From: Terrimonas ginsenosidimutans
GTDB taxonomy: Bacteria > Bacteroidota > Bacteroidia > Chitinophagales > Chitinophagaceae
NCBI RefSeq assembly: GCF_022012415.1
Contig: NZ_JAKLTR010000005.1
Span: 303,923-367,922, forward strand
Reading direction: 5' to 3'
DNA length: 64,000 nt
Both the position numbers and the translations under genes were made by a program. Shown piece by piece: positions 9,812 through 17,961 of the stretch (the stretch's first letter is position 1; each line of letters opens with the position of its first letter). Under the pieces are notes generated by a model that saw only the letters and a program-made list of their open reading frames with translations, did not search any database and was not told the origin of the DNA.

Positions 9812-10297
9812 ATGTCGTACAGAATCGGATCAGGAGTAGACTTTCATCAATTAGCAGAAGGCCGGGAACTTTGGATAGGGGGTATTAAGGTGCCGCATAC
9901 AAAAGGAGCAGTGGGGCATAGTGATGCGGACGTATTGCTGCATGCCATCTGTGATGCGTTGCTGGGCGCGCTTGCCCTTGGAGATATCGGTGTCCATTTT
10001 CCTGATACAGATGCAACGTATAAAGGAATTGACAGTAAAATTTTGTTGAAAAAAACAGTTGAACTTATCCAGAAAGAGGGCTACAAAGTGGTAAACATAG
10101 ACAGTACTTTATGCCTCCAGGCGCCAAAGATCAAGCCTTATGTTCCGCAAATGCAGGAAGCGATCGCCTCTATAGTGGGCATCACCATAAGAGACGTTTC
10201 CATTAAAGCAACCACTACTGAACAAATGGGTTTTGTTGGCCGTGAAGAAGGCCTGATGGCGTATGCCTCTGCCCTCCTTGTAGACAACCGGATATAG
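9812..10297 (+). CDS. ispF: 2-C-methyl-D-erythritol 2,4-cyclodiphosphate synthase IspF
   Basis: IspF makes the cyclic diphosphate in the non-mevalonate (MEP) isoprenoid pathway. All family marks are present in 161 residues: the metal-binding DxH pair at Asp10 and His12 (GVDFHQL), the [19 protein letters not shown] motif, the [11 protein letters not shown] loop, and the C-terminal [16 protein letters not shown] motif. Length and start match the family. It is followed about 100 bp later by dut on the same strand. A TATCTTCG sequence at 9787-9794 could be its -7 promoter box, though no clear -33 element is present. Confidence 0.97.
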   Translation: MSYRIGSGVDFHQLAEGRELWIGGIKVPHTKGAVGHSDADVLLHAICDALLGALALGDIGVHFPDTDATYKGIDSKILLKKTVELIQKEGYKVVNIDSTLCLQAPKIKPYVPQMQEAIASIVGITIRDVSIKATTTEQMGFVGREEGLMAYASALLVDNRI

Positions 10298-10309
10298 TAT
10301 ATGCTGTCT

Positions 10310-10327
10310 CTGTCCGCCGAAGCTTTG
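10310..10327. repeat. CTGTCCGCCGAAGCTTTG dispersed repeat (copy 1)
   Basis: This exact 18-mer recurs in opposite orientation at 17916-17933. Here it is the left part of an imperfect hairpin covering about 10300-10351, in the gap between ispF and dut. Confidence 0.6.
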
Positions 10328-10388
10328 GCCGGGGTGGGCAGAGGCAGATACCATCTCATATCCTTTTTCCTCTTTTCCCCTCTTCGCC

Positions 10389-10396
10389 TATCTTTG
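10389..10396 (+). promoter_or_regulatory. -7 promoter box placed for a leaderless dut transcript
   Basis: TATCTTTG matches the Bacteroidota -7 consensus TAnnTTTG exactly. It ends only 5 bases before the dut ATG at 10402, so transcription would begin at or next to the start codon. No convincing -33 TTTG is present. Confidence 0.5.
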
Positions 10397-10401
10397 CCGC
10401 C

Positions 10402-10845
10402 ATGCCAACACTCCAAGTTAAGATCATCAACAAATCTTCGAATGCATTGCCTGAATATGCCACGACCGGTTCTTCCGGAATGGATATCCGCACCAGCATC
10501 GAAGCTCCGCAAACTTTGAAGCCGCTGGAGCGTGCACTGCTTCCTACGGGTCTTTTTATAGAACTTCCGCAGGGTTTTGAAGCGCAGGTCCGTCCGCGCA
10601 GCGGTCTTGCCATCAAACAGGGGATCACCTGTTTAAACACTCCCGGCACGATTGATGCGGATTACAGGGGAGAAATTAAGGTGATCTTAATAAACCTTTC
10701 CCAGGAAGAGCAAGTCATACAACCCGGCGACAGGATCGCGCAGCTGGTCATTCAGTCAGTTGAACAGATCCAGTGGATACAGGTTGAAGAGATCGCTGAT
10801 ACAGTAAGAAGTGCTGGTGGCTTCGGTCATACAGGCAAGCAATAA
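10402..10845 (+). CDS. dut: dUTP diphosphatase Dut
   Basis: Dut hydrolyses dUTP to dUMP and pyrophosphate, keeping uracil out of DNA and supplying dTMP synthesis. The 147-residue sequence carries the trimeric dUTPase motifs in order: GSSGMDIR (about 23-30), RPRSGLA (64-70), [14 protein letters not shown] (79-92, with the catalytic Asp), GDRIAQLVI (109-117) and the C-terminal [10 protein letters not shown] arm (136-145). The start at 10402 leaves the full motif 1. A DUF4292 lipoprotein gene follows 15 bp downstream and is probably cotranscribed. Confidence 0.97.
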   Translation: MPTLQVKIINKSSNALPEYATTGSSGMDIRTSIEAPQTLKPLERALLPTGLFIELPQGFEAQVRPRSGLAIKQGITCLNTPGTIDADYRGEIKVILINLSQEEQVIQPGDRIAQLVIQSVEQIQWIQVEEIADTVRSAGGFGHTGKQ

Positions 10846-10860
10846 AAGATAAATTCAAGA

Positions 10861-11673
10861 ATGAGGATAACGCTTTTTTTAGTAGCAGTCATCGCACTGA
10901 TGGCTTCCTGCCGGTCTACCCGGAAAATTCAGACAGTGATCGCCAAAAGGGATACTGTTACGGTAGTAAAACCTGTTGTAGATAATTCAAAAGAAGATAC
11001 GCTGGCTTTCATCCGCCAGTCGCTTGCCGGTATGAAGGCTGCGGAGATCAGTTTCAATACATTTTCCGCAAAGATCAATGTCGACTATCAGGGTGCTGAC
11101 GGTAAAAAATATGATGTAAACGCCAATCTGCGGATGTATAAAGACAGTGCGATCTGGATCTCTATCACCGCGATCTTTGGAATCGAAGGCTTAAGGGCCT
11201 ATATTACCAAAGATTCCGTAAAGGTGCTCAATAAGCAGGATAAGGTCTACACTGCCCGCAGCGTGGCTTACCTGCAGGAAATGACCAAATTGCCGCTTGA
11301 CCTGCATTCATTGCAGGAAATCCTGATCGGAAACCCTGTGTTTGTAGACAGTAACGTGATCTCCTACTCAAAAGCCGGGGATAAGATCTCTTTACTGAGC
11401 CTGGGCGACTGGTTCAAAGGACTGCTGACGCTGAACAGCAACTATAAGATAGATAACAGCAAGCTGGATGATATGGATATCACCCGCAGCAGAACCTGTA
11501 ATCTCAGCTATACAGATTATGAGAACAAGAAAGGGGTGGAATTTTCAACAAAACGCCGGATCACGGTAGCAGAGAAGGGAAAGCTTGATATTAAGCTGGA
11601 TTTCAAGTCGTACGAGTTTAATGAAACGTTAAGCTTCCCGTTTAGCGTACCAAAAAACTATAAAAAGGATTAG
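10861..11673 (+). CDS. DUF4292 family lipoprotein
   Basis: A 270-residue exported protein of the DUF4292 family, found mainly in Bacteroidota, with no proven function. The N-terminus is a lipoprotein signal ending in ALMASC (Cys17). The body contains the family features: a FNTFSAKINVDYQG strand, the SAIWISITAIFGIEGLRAYI segment and an internal LPLDLHSLQEILIGNP helix. The fold resembles LolA/outer-membrane lipoprotein carriers, but that link is inference. It sits between dut and an EnvC-like gene, so a cell-envelope role is plausible. Confidence 0.85.
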   Translation: MRITLFLVAVIALMASCRSTRKIQTVIAKRDTVTVVKPVVDNSKEDTLAFIRQSLAGMKAAEISFNTFSAKINVDYQGADGKKYDVNANLRMYKDSAIWISITAIFGIEGLRAYITKDSVKVLNKQDKVYTARSVAYLQEMTKLPLDLHSLQEILIGNPVFVDSNVISYSKAGDKISLLSLGDWFKGLLTLNSNYKIDNSKLDDMDITRSRTCNLSYTDYENKKGVEFSTKRRITVAEKGKLDIKLDFKSYEFNETLSFPFSVPKNYKKD

Positions 11674-11742
11674 GCCGTAAAATTTAAAAGGTCTGGCGTC
11701 GTTATAAAAAAACACCCAATTTTTAAAGTATCCATTCCTGCC

Positions 11743-13074
11743 ATGAAAAAAAGAAACCTGCTCACGACATTATTCTTTTTCGCATCGATCGGCTTTGCTG
11801 TTGCGCAAACAAGCAAAGAAGAACTGGAACGGGAAAGGAAGGACATCCAAAGCGAACTGAAAGAGATCCAGGATGCATACAACCGTGTTAAGAAAGAAGG
11901 TAATCAGTCCCTCGCGCAGCTGAACATGGTAAAGCGCAAGATGATCCTCCAGGAGCGATTGATCAGCACGAGTAACAAAGAACTCAGGGCCATTGATGAC
12001 GATATGTATCTGAGCAACCTGGAGATCTACAGGCTGCAAAAGCAACTGGATACATTGAAGTCGCAATATGCAAAGACTGTTGTTTACGCGTATAAAAACC
12101 GTAGCAGTTTCAACTATGTGAATTTCATTTTCTCCGCTACAAGTTTCAATGATGCGGTTCGCCGGATCTCTTACCTGAAAAGCTATCGTGCATACAGGGA
12201 AAGACAGGTGGTTACGATCAATGAAACGCAGGAACTGATCGAAAAGCGCCAGCAGCAACAGCTGGTTAGAAAACAGCAGAAGAATGAAACGCTGAAAGCA
12301 CAGACGCAGGAGCGTACAGAACTTGTTGAGCAACGGAAAGAAAAAGATGAAGTGGTGGCTGGTTTCAAGTCTAAGGAAAAGGTTCTTCAAACACAGATCG
12401 CCAATAAGAAAAAACGTGACAGGGATATACAGAATGCGATCGCCGCGATCATTCGCCGCGAAATAGAGGCAGCTAAAAAAGAAGAAGCGGCACGTATCGC
12501 GGCTGCAAAAAAAGCGGCTGCGGAAGAAAAGGCAAAACCTGTTACGGCTACACCAACTCCTAACAAGCCTGCTGCAAATAATAATACTTCTACGGCAAGT
12601 GCAGGACCTTCTACTGAGAGAAAGTCTACCAGCTATCTTGAATTAAATGAAAAGGATGTAGAGCTGGGTACTGATTTCGGAAATAACAGGGGTAAACTTC
12701 CATGGCCGGTCGATAATGGATTCGTGAGCATTCCTTTCGGTCCTTACACGATCGAAGGAACCAACCTGCGCGATGATAACCCGGGTTTGACGATCGGCAC
12801 ACGTTCCGGTGCTGTTGTTAAAGCTGTATTTGACGGCGTTGTTTCAGCCGTTCATAATTATGGTGACGGTGCAGCGATCATTATCCGTCATGGTAAGTAC
12901 TATACCTCTTATGCGAATCTTTCGGGCGTGAACGTATCGAAAGGTGCTACTGTGAAAAGAGGCCAGACGATAGGAAAAGCCGGTGATTCAGATGATGGAT
13001 CCAACGGTCGCGTTGACTTTATGCTGATGATCGAATCGAAGAATGTGAATCCGCAGCAGTGGTTGCGGCGATAG
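11743..13074 (+). CDS. EnvC-like murein hydrolase activator with degenerate LytM domain
   Basis: A 443-residue periplasmic protein: signal peptide (cleavage near AVAQT), a long coiled coil at about residues 24-255, an Ala/Lys/Pro-rich linker, and a C-terminal LytM/M23 fold (about 320-443). EnvC-type proteins activate cell-wall amidases during division. The zinc ligands of active LytM enzymes are not visible: the usual HxGxD site reads as NPGLTI, and the HxH motif is replaced by YTSYANLS. It is therefore probably a regulator and not a peptidase, as for E. coli EnvC. It follows the DUF4292 gene by 69 bp and converges with bshA. Confidence 0.88.
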   Translation: MKKRNLLTTLFFFASIGFAVAQTSKEELERERKDIQSELKEIQDAYNRVKKEGNQSLAQLNMVKRKMILQERLISTSNKELRAIDDDMYLSNLEIYRLQKQLDTLKSQYAKTVVYAYKNRSSFNYVNFIFSATSFNDAVRRISYLKSYRAYRERQVVTINETQELIEKRQQQQLVRKQQKNETLKAQTQERTELVEQRKEKDEVVAGFKSKEKVLQTQIANKKKRDRDIQNAIAAIIRREIEAAKKEEAARIAAAKKAAAEEKAKPVTATPTPNKPAANNNTSTASAGPSTERKSTSYLELNEKDVELGTDFGNNRGKLPWPVDNGFVSIPFGPYTIEGTNLRDDNPGLTIGTRSGAVVKAVFDGVVSAVHNYGDGAAIIIRHGKYYTSYANLSGVNVSKGATVKRGQTIGKAGDSDDGSNGRVDFMLMIESKNVNPQQWLRR

Positions 13075-13122
13075 TGTCGTTGACCGTTGTCCGTTGACCG
13101 TTGTCCGTTTTCCGTTGACCGG
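13075..13122. repeat. heptad repeat array, GTCCGTT/GACCGTT orientation
   Basis: About six imperfect 7-base units alternate GTCCGTT and GACCGTT. The reverse orientation lies 110 bp away (13235-13279) and a longer array is at 36467-36560. The two arrays here flank the bidirectional terminator at 13147-13189. Confidence 0.7.
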
Positions 13123-13146
13123 ATCTTCAACAGATAAATACCTGAT

Positions 13147-13189
13147 AAAAAAACAGAGGCCTTCCTGAATGGAAGGCCTCTGTTTTTTT
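13147..13189. terminator. bidirectional terminator between the EnvC-like gene and bshA
   Basis: A perfect 19-bp inverted repeat (13147-13165 and 13171-13189) with a 5-base loop, core CAGAGGCCTTCC, and seven A or T at each outer end. It separates two convergent genes. Confidence 0.92.
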
Positions 13190-13234
13190 ATTGATTTGAT
13201 CCGGCATCTGTAATCCAGATGGCCTCTGCAAAAG

Positions 13235-13279
13235 GCGGACAACGGACAACGGTCAACGGACAACGATCACCGATCACCG
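13235..13279. repeat. heptad repeat array, AACGGAC/AACGGTC orientation
   Basis: Units of AACGGAC and AACGGTC, followed by degenerate GATCACC units, run right up to and slightly into the 3' end of bshA (stop at 13274). They are inverted relative to 13075-13122. Confidence 0.7.
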
Positions 13280-14410
13280 TTCCTGCGAATTCCTCAATAT
13301 CCGTTCATATAGCTCTTCATACTGAGGGATGATATTATTTATATCAAACTGTTTTGCATGGTTCGCCGCATTCTCTTTGAAAGTTTTGAGGATCTTTTCA
13401 TCTTTCAGGATGGAAAGAGATTGCTGGCTCATGGTCATTATATCACCAACGTTGGCAGTATAGCCGGTCTCGCCATTGATATTGATCTCCAGTAAACCTC
13501 CGGCATTGGTGGATACGACAGGCACACCGGAAGCCATTGCTTCAAGGGCGGCCAGGCCAAAACTTTCATAATCGGAGGTAAGAAGGAAAAGATCGGCAAT
13601 AGCGAGGATGTCTTCCATCTGCTCCTGTTTTCCAACAAAGCGGATCTCATTGCTGATATTGAGTTCACGGGCCAGGTCTTCGGCTGTGGAACGCTCTGGT
13701 CCGTCGCCAACAAACAGCAGCTTGGCCGGAATTTGTTTTTGTACTTCGTTGAAAACTTTCACCACATCCTGCACACGTTTGATCTTTCTGAAGTTGGATG
13801 CATGAAGCAGGATCCGTTCGCCATTCGGTGCGATCACTTTTCTGAATGCATCAATCGGTTTGCGGGAAAAGCGCTGCACATCCACAAAATTGTAAATGAC
13901 TTCAATTTCTTTTTCAATCGAGAAAGTCTTGAAGGTTTCGTCACGCAGGTTTTTTGACACAGCTGTAATGCCATCACTCTGGTTGATCGAAAAGGCGACC
14001 ACAGGAGCATAGGTCTTATCTCTTCCGACCAGCGTAATATCTGTACCATGCAATGTTGTGATCACAGGAATGTGCTTGCCTTCTTTTGCCAGGATCTGCT
14101 TCGCCATGAATGCGGCAGAGGCATGGGGAATGGCATAGTGTACATGCAGCAACTCCAGGTTATTGTTTTTGATCACGTCCACCATGGCACTGGCCAAAGC
14201 CGTTTCATAAGGGGGATAATCAAAAAGCGGGTAAGTTGGCACCTGCACTTCGTGATAAAAAATATTCGGGATAAAGCCATTCAAACGAACGGGCTGCTGA
14301 TATGTAATAAAGTGCACCAGATGCCCTTTCTGGGCAAGTGCCTTTCCTAATTCAGTGGCAAGAACTCCACTTCCACCGAAGGTGGGATAACATACTATTC
14401 CAATACGCAT
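13274..14410 (-). CDS. bshA: N-acetyl-alpha-D-glucosaminyl L-malate synthase BshA
   Basis: BshA is the GT4-family glycosyltransferase that joins UDP-GlcNAc to L-malate in the first step of bacillithiol synthesis. The 378-residue sequence begins with the BshA hallmark GIVCYPTFGGSGVLATELG. It has the HVHYAIPHASAAF and TLHGTDITLVG motifs of the malate/donor site and the GT4 C-terminal motif YESFGLAALEAMASGVPVV. The strong N-terminal match separates it from other GT4 enzymes. No bshB or bshC is seen in the window, so the rest of the pathway must lie elsewhere. Confidence 0.95.
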   Translation of the reverse strand: MRIGIVCYPTFGGSGVLATELGKALAQKGHLVHFITYQQPVRLNGFIPNIFYHEVQVPTYPLFDYPPYETALASAMVDVIKNNNLELLHVHYAIPHASAAFMAKQILAKEGKHIPVITTLHGTDITLVGRDKTYAPVVAFSINQSDGITAVSKNLRDETFKTFSIEKEIEVIYNFVDVQRFSRKPIDAFRKVIAPNGERILLHASNFRKIKRVQDVVKVFNEVQKQIPAKLLFVGDGPERSTAEDLARELNISNEIRFVGKQEQMEDILAIADLFLLTSDYESFGLAALEAMASGVPVVSTNAGGLLEININGETGYTANVGDIMTMSQQSLSILKDEKILKTFKENAANHAKQFDINNIIPQYEELYERILRNSQER

Positions 14411-14438
14411 TTCTTATAAATTCAATCCGCTGGTAGTT

Positions 14439-14527
14439 CGATGGCAGATGACCGAAGTCATCGCTTCACGTAAAACCGCTTCGGGTTTGAGATCGCCCCG
14501 GCCAACGGCCATCGGTCATCTCCATCG
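14439..14527. repeat. GATGACCGATGG-type inverted repeat (copy 1)
   Basis: The left arm around 14439-14455 (CGATGG, then AGATGACCGA) is inverted at 14512-14527 (TCGGTCATCTCCATCG). The family recurs at 39931-40049. It lies between divergent bshA and the M28 peptidase gene, upstream of the peptidase promoter. Confidence 0.6.
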
Positions 14528-14590
14528 GCGCGTAGCGGGTCCTAAGGTAACAGTTTTGCCGCAGGAAGGTTGGCCGGTCAGATTAATTCT

Positions 14591-14620
14591 TTTGACACTG
14601 GTTGCTAACTTTTATCTTTA
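14591..14620 (+). promoter_or_regulatory. Bacteroidota-type promoter of the M28 peptidase gene
   Basis: TTTG (14591-14594), 18 bases, then TATCTTTA (14613-14620) fits the -33 TTTG / -7 TAnnTTTG pattern with one mismatch in the last base. The ATG follows 17 bases later, giving a short leader. Confidence 0.65.
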
Positions 14621-14637
14621 GCAAAACTTAACTGCAA

Positions 14638-16008
14638 ATGAAATCTGCCGCTTTTTTACTCATTTTTTTATTAGCCGGTACCGTTTTGCCGGCACAGGAA
14701 GATTCGGCTATGATCCGGAAGATCGCTAATGAAATTCTACAGAATGGCAAAGCTTACGACAACCTTCGCGTGCTCACCAAGCAGATCGGCCCCAGGCTGG
14801 CGGGTTCCTCCGGAATGGTAAAGGCTGAAGCATGGGGAGAGAAGACAATGAAGGCGTCCGGCGCAGAAAAGACCTGGATGCAGGAGTGTATGGTGCCACA
14901 CTGGGTGAGAGGTGGTGTTGATGAAGCTTATGCGGATTATACTTCTACCAAAGCAGTGAGAAAGAAACTTGACATAGTAGCGCTCGGTAATTCTGCCGGA
15001 ACCGGCGCAAAAGGCTTGAAAGCACAGGTAATTGAAGTGACATCTTTTGATGATCTTGAACAGAAGAAAGCCCAGGTGAAAGGAAAGATCGTGTTCTATA
15101 ATTATAAGTTCAACCCGACGTTTGTAAACACATTCGAGGCTTACAGCGATGCTAATAAATATCGCGGCCGCGGTCCCAGTGCCGCATCCCAGCACGGAGC
15201 TGTAGGTGTGATCGTCCGCAGTATGAGCCATAGTACAGATAACAATCCTCATACCGGCGGGACGCGTTATGATTCTGCTTACCCCGTCATTCCCGCTGTA
15301 GCGATCGGGCTGAGAGATGCAGATGAACTGAGTGAGATACTAAAAACAAAACCTGCTACTGTTTTTCTGAAGACGAATGGCCATTTCTTACCGGATACGA
15401 TCGGCCACAATGTGATCGGTGAGTTGACCGGTTCCAAATATCCTGACGAGATCATTACCATTGGAGGCCACCTTGATAGCTGGGACAACTGCGAGGGAGC
15501 TCATGATGACGGCGCCGGCTGCGTGCAGACAATGGAGGTACTTCGCAGTTTTGTGGCGATCGGCTACAAACCTCAGCGTACGATCCGCTTTGTATTGTTT
15601 GCCAATGAAGAGAACGGCACACGCGGCGGACAGAAATATGCTGCTGAAGCAAAGTTGAAAAATGAGAAACATATTTTCGCACTGGAAAGCGATGAAGGCG
15701 GCTTTACTCCACGCGGCTTCAATATGACCGGTACAGATGAGCAATATCAAAAAATGTTGAACTGGAAGCCATTGCTGGCTCACTACGGAACAGGCGAAAT
15801 TGCACGAGGAGGTGGCGGCGCTGACATAGGTCCATTGAATCGTACTTTTAAAACCCCGCTGGCCGGCCTGTTCCCCGACTCTCAGCGTTACTTCGATATT
15901 CATCACTCGCGCAACGATGTGTTTGAAAATGTAAACAAAAGAGAGCTGGAGCTCGGTGCTGTAAATATGGCGGCATTGATTTACCTGATCGATAAATACG
16001 GTTTGTAA
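14638..16008 (+). CDS. secreted M28 family zinc aminopeptidase/carboxypeptidase
   Basis: A 456-residue exported metallopeptidase. A signal peptide ends near LPAQE. The early KQIGPRLAGSSGM segment and an inserted PA-like domain (about residues 110-240) precede the M28 catalytic domain. Metal-ligand motifs are visible as IGGHLDSWD, GAHDDGAGC, FANEENG and SDEGG, with a C-terminal HHSRNDVFENV. The layout resembles the carboxypeptidase Q branch of M28. It probably degrades peptides in the periplasm or outside the cell. The GNAT gene begins one base after its stop, so the two are likely cotranscribed. Confidence 0.9.
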   Translation: MKSAAFLLIFLLAGTVLPAQEDSAMIRKIANEILQNGKAYDNLRVLTKQIGPRLAGSSGMVKAEAWGEKTMKASGAEKTWMQECMVPHWVRGGVDEAYADYTSTKAVRKKLDIVALGNSAGTGAKGLKAQVIEVTSFDDLEQKKAQVKGKIVFYNYKFNPTFVNTFEAYSDANKYRGRGPSAASQHGAVGVIVRSMSHSTDNNPHTGGTRYDSAYPVIPAVAIGLRDADELSEILKTKPATVFLKTNGHFLPDTIGHNVIGELTGSKYPDEIITIGGHLDSWDNCEGAHDDGAGCVQTMEVLRSFVAIGYKPQRTIRFVLFANEENGTRGGQKYAAEAKLKNEKHIFALESDEGGFTPRGFNMTGTDEQYQKMLNWKPLLAHYGTGEIARGGGGADIGPLNRTFKTPLAGLFPDSQRYFDIHHSRNDVFENVNKRELELGAVNMAALIYLIDKYGL

Positions 16009-16009
16009 G

Positions 16010-16456
16010 ATGAATCCTTATACAGCAGAGAAAGACGGCTTTATCATCTCTACGGATAAAGCATTGCTCGATATTGATGTGATCCATTCTTATCTGTCCC
16101 GGGAGTCTTACTGGTCTATGAATATTCCCAGGGAAGTGGTAGAAAGATCTATTGCGGGCGCTGAATGTTTTGGTGTCTATCACGGTCAACAACAGATCGG
16201 TTTCGCCAGGGTGATCACTGATAAAGCAACTATTGCTTATCTCGGCGATGTTTTTATTCTTGATGCCTTTCGCGGCAAAGGATTATCAAAGTGGTTGATG
16301 GAGGTGATACATGCACATCCGGAGTTGCAGGGCCTGCGCAGATGGCTGCTCGGCACACGCGATGCTCACACACTTTACGAGCAATTCGGATGGACCCGTT
16401 TTGGGGAAGAACAAACAAAAAGATTTATGCAGCGACAGGATCGCGCGACGTATTAG
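16010..16456 (+). CDS. GNAT family N-acetyltransferase
   Basis: A 148-residue single-domain GNAT protein. The acetyl-CoA binding stretch is visible as LGDVFILDAFRGKGLSKWLM, with the R/Q-x-x-G-x-G/A signature as RGKGLS, followed by a late LGTRDAHTLYEQFGW motif typical of this branch. The acceptor is unknown. It starts one base after the stop of the M28 peptidase and is probably translationally coupled to it. Confidence 0.88.
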   Translation: MNPYTAEKDGFIISTDKALLDIDVIHSYLSRESYWSMNIPREVVERSIAGAECFGVYHGQQQIGFARVITDKATIAYLGDVFILDAFRGKGLSKWLMEVIHAHPELQGLRRWLLGTRDAHTLYEQFGWTRFGEEQTKRFMQRQDRATY

Positions 16457-16464
16457 TTTATCCG

Positions 16465-16542
16465 GGCGTAGAAGTATCGCAGAGAGCGCGAAGGAACGCA
16501 GAGAACGCGAAGACTTTGTCCTCTCTGCGATACTCGTACGCC
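16465..16542. repeat. TATCGC-type hairpin element (copy 1)
   Basis: Left arm 16465-16486 (GGCGTAGAAGTATCGCAGAG...) is inverted at 16521-16542 with two mismatches over 22 bases. It sits between the convergent GNAT and argH genes. Seven further members occur in the window. Confidence 0.75.
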
Positions 16543-16550
16543 AGTATAAA

Positions 16551-17885
16551 TTACAAACGGGTTAACGCAGCAATTGCGGTGTGTACTTTTTCGAAGTCAA
16601 AAGAACTGATCACTTCATTGATCTGACGTCTCACCTGTTCCGTTCCAAGGTTACCGATACTTCCTTCATGTGTGTGTTGGATATTTGTATCGTACGTGAA
16701 CTTACCTGCTTCTATGTCTAACCCGATCTGTTTATAAGCATCCCTGAATGGAACGCCCTGCAGCACCAGTTTGTTCACTTCCTCTACACTAAAGATGAAT
16801 TTATATTTTTCATCTTTTACAATGTCTTTCTTCACTTCAATGTTGGATAGCATCAGCCCGGCCATCTCAATACAATCTTTCAGTGTTTTGAAAGCAGGGA
16901 AAAGATGTTCTTTCAGCAATTGAAGATCGCGATGATAACCTGATGGAAGATTTGTGGTCATCATAGTGATCTCATTTGGCAGCGCTTTGATCCTGTTGCA
17001 ATGAGAACGGATGAGTTCAAACACATCAGGGTTTTTCTTATGTGGCATGATGCTGCTGCCGGTGGTCAGTTCTGCGGGAAAGCTGATGAAATCAAAATTC
17101 TGATTGAGGTACAGGCATGCGTCCATACTCAATTTAGCAAGCGTATCGGCAATGTTTGCCATGCTTTGCGCCACGATACGTTCGGCTTTGCCACGTCCCA
17201 TCTGCGCATAAACAACATTATAATTCAGGTCACGGAAACCCAGCAGCTGCGTTGTCAGTGTCCGGTTGATCGGGAATGAAGAGCCATAACCTGCGGCGGA
17301 GCCGAGCGGGTTTTTATTTACAACCTCGTAAGCTGCTTTTACCGTGTTCAGGTCATCCACCAGACTTTCTGCATACGCTCCAAACCAAAGGCCAAATGAG
17401 GATGGCATGGCAAGTTGAAGATGCGTATAGCCGGGGAAAAGATGGTCTTTGTATTTTTCGCTTTGTGTTTGCAAGAGTTCAAATAACGAATGAACACTGG
17501 CGACAAGTGATTCAAGTTCGCCGCGGAGAAAGAGTTTCACATCCACTAAAACCTGGTCATTCCGGCTGCGGGCGCTGTGGATCTTTTTGCCGGTATCTCC
17601 CAATGCCTGCGTCAATAGCAACTCAACCTGTGAATGGATGTCTTCGACATCATCCTGTAGTTTGAATTCACCTTTTTCTATAACAGCGTAGATCCGTTTC
17701 AGTTCTTCCTGCAGAGAAGTCAATTCGGTTTTTGTCAGTAAACCAACAGACTCCAGCATCTGTATATGCGCCAGCGAACCAAGCACATCAAAAGGAGCGA
17801 GGTAGAGATCCATTTCACGGTCTTTGCCAACGGTGAAGGTTTCTACTTCTGCCAGGGAGGCGATGTTTTTTTGCCAGAGTTTCAT
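16551..17885 (-). CDS. argH: argininosuccinate lyase ArgH
   Basis: ArgH splits argininosuccinate into arginine and fumarate, the last step of arginine synthesis. The 444-residue sequence carries the fumarase/aspartase superfamily signature GSSIMPHKKNPD, the HSARSRNDQVLVD motif and GYTHLQLAMPSSFG. The N-terminus LWQKNIASLAEVETFTVGKDREMD is typical of the Bacteroidota form. It is the last gene of the arginine operon. The 76-bp gap from argE' contains a dispersed repeat, so it may be transcribed through or separately. Confidence 0.96.
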   Translation of the reverse strand: MKLWQKNIASLAEVETFTVGKDREMDLYLAPFDVLGSLAHIQMLESVGLLTKTELTSLQEELKRIYAVIEKGEFKLQDDVEDIHSQVELLLTQALGDTGKKIHSARSRNDQVLVDVKLFLRGELESLVASVHSLFELLQTQSEKYKDHLFPGYTHLQLAMPSSFGLWFGAYAESLVDDLNTVKAAYEVVNKNPLGSAAGYGSSFPINRTLTTQLLGFRDLNYNVVYAQMGRGKAERIVAQSMANIADTLAKLSMDACLYLNQNFDFISFPAELTTGSSIMPHKKNPDVFELIRSHCNRIKALPNEITMMTTNLPSGYHRDLQLLKEHLFPAFKTLKDCIEMAGLMLSNIEVKKDIVKDEKYKFIFSVEEVNKLVLQGVPFRDAYKQIGLDIEAGKFTYDTNIQHTHEGSIGNLGTEQVRRQINEVISSFDFEKVHTAIAALTRL

Positions 17886-17915
17886 GAGCTAAGAGTTTGA
17901 AGGTGATCGCCTGCG

Positions 17916-17933
17916 CAAAGCTTCGGCGGACAG
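17916..17933. repeat. CTGTCCGCCGAAGCTTTG dispersed repeat (copy 2, inverted)
   Basis: Reverse complement of the 18-mer at 10310-10327. It forms part of a small hairpin between argE' and argH. Confidence 0.6.
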
Positions 17934-17961
17934 GGAATGGACAAGGCTTTATTTAATCAGG

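Noticed and set aside
12183..12390. Serine/cysteine- and leucine-rich minus-strand frames
   Set aside because: They are antisense shadows of the EnvC coiled coil, whose codon bias keeps other frames open.
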